Assembly: GCF_000006945.2 (NCBI RefSeq)
Contig: NC_003197.2
Span: 3,224,001 to 3,288,000 of the forward strand
Source: Salmonella enterica subsp. enterica serovar Typhimurium str. LT2
GTDB taxonomy: Bacteria; Pseudomonadota; Gammaproteobacteria; Enterobacterales; Enterobacteriaceae
Reading direction: 5' to 3'
Length of the DNA: 64,000 nucleotides
This document shows positions 63,516-64,000 of the stretch, in pieces. The position numbers and the translations under genes were made by a program. Numbering within the stretch: position 1 is the stretch's first letter; each line of letters opens with the position of its first letter. Under the pieces are notes generated by a model. That model was not told the DNA's origin. It saw only the letters and a program-made list of their open reading frames with translations, and made no database searches.

Positions 63516-64000
63516 TTAATTCCGGCCTTTCCAGAAACCGGCTGTTTGATGTATCAGTTTTCCCGCACTGACCAGCAATAGACGTAGACTGTCGCGACCA
63601 TAAATTGTCGCGTGGGGAATGCTACTCATCAGACGATACCGCTCGGAACCGCCATTTATTCCTTCGGCCAGGATTTTGCATACAATATGGGAAGGCGTGA
63701 CGCCAAATCCGGAATAACCCTGAACATAAAAAACATTATTGTGCTCACGAAGCGTGCCAATCTGCGGAAACAGATTCGCGCTACAGGCCATCGGTCCGCC
63801 CCAGGCAAAATCGATTTTAACGTCTTTCAAATAAGGAAAGACCTCCGTCAACAGAGTGCGGTTCCAGGCAGCAAAATCGTGCGGGGTATATTCAAGAAAC
63901 CTTGTGGCGCTGCCAAACAGCAGACGGTTTTCTTTTGTGAGACGGTAGTAATTTATCACCGGGCGGATATCACTAAAAGCCCCGCGCAAGGGACTGATCC
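63516..64000 (-). CDS. FAD-dependent amine/amino-acid oxidase, C-terminal part (window edge)
   Basis: The last 161 codons of a D-amino-acid-oxidase-fold enzyme; the N-terminal FAD-binding part is outside the window. Visible features are INYYRLTKENRLLFGS, FAWGGPMACSANLFPQIG and a C-terminal FAD-contacting GYSGFGVTPSHIV. These resemble gamma-glutamylputrescine oxidase-like proteins. First of a run with cupin and permease genes on the minus strand. The open frame continues to base 64000 without a stop. Confidence 0.8.
   Translation of the reverse strand, partial: ISPLRGAFSDIRPVINYYRLTKENRLLFGSATRFLEYTPHDFAAWNRTLLTEVFPYLKDVKIDFAWGGPMACSANLFPQIGTLREHNNVFYVQGYSGFGVTPSHIVCKILAEGINGGSERYRLMSSIPHATIYGRDSLRLLLVSAGKLIHQTAGFWKGRN

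Overview
The window is chromosomal DNA of a Salmonella enterica strain. Gene order and protein sequences follow the serA to speC backbone shared with Escherichia coli. The E. coli yggC/yggD/yggF/cmt genes expected between epd and tktA are absent and an ECF transporter locus sits there. A sugar-acid cluster separates speB from speA, and the itaconate/sulfatase genes of Salmonella pathogenicity island 13 (SPI-13) follow the tRNA-Phe gene. Serovar cannot be settled from this window. No prophage, IS element or CRISPR array was seen.

Layout. 1-9.3 kb: serA (5' part of the gene, cut by the window edge), rpiA, argP, yggE, argO, mscS and the gluconeogenic/glycolytic set epd-pgk-fbaA, with a Cra operator and a candidate CRP site upstream of epd. 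9.3-12.4 kb: a PPC/DUF296 protein gene followed by S, T and two ATPase genes of an ECF-type importer. 12.4-16.4 kb: tktA, loiP, speB. 16.6-24.8 kb: insertion between speB and speA holding a secreted alpha/beta hydrolase, a catabolic set (YhcH/YjgK/YiaL protein, Ldh2-type dehydrogenase, zinc alcohol dehydrogenase, mannitol-dehydrogenase-family reductase, GntR/FadR-type regulator), the wreck of an enolase-superfamily dehydratase gene, and an orphan lipoprotein. 24.9-52.1 kb: conserved backbone: yqgB-speA, metK, galP, sprT, endA-rsmE-gshB-yqgE-ruvX, an extra IclR-type regulator, yggR, yggS-yggT-yggU-rdgB-hemW, yggM, ansB, yggN, trmB-yggL, mutY-yggX-mltC, nupG, speC, yqgA. 52.15 kb: tRNA-Phe (pheV). 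52.4-64 kb: SPI-13, with a glyoxalase-fold protein, the ripABC itaconate-degradation operon and its LysR regulator, a serine-type sulfatase with its radical-SAM maturase, a LuxR-type regulator, and an amine/amino-acid permease with DUF3156-like, cupin and FAD-oxidase genes; the oxidase is cut by the window end.

How genes work together. speA (arginine to agmatine), speB (agmatine to putrescine) and speC (ornithine to putrescine) give both putrescine routes, and metK feeds decarboxylated SAM synthesis. fbaA, pgk, epd, tktA and rpiA tie central carbon to pentose phosphate and pyridoxal phosphate synthesis. ripABC would convert host itaconate to pyruvate plus acetyl-CoA. The sulfatase and maturase form a self-contained periplasmic sulfate-ester module.

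Best leads for new biology: the ECF transporter of unknown substrate with one degenerate ATPase signature; the decayed enolase-superfamily gene with an in-frame 9-bp repeat expansion next to apparently intact pathway partners and UxuR-like operators; a terminator-like hairpin and an Arg-containing mini-ORF directly before speB; and the sulfatase/maturase/LuxR module in SPI-13.
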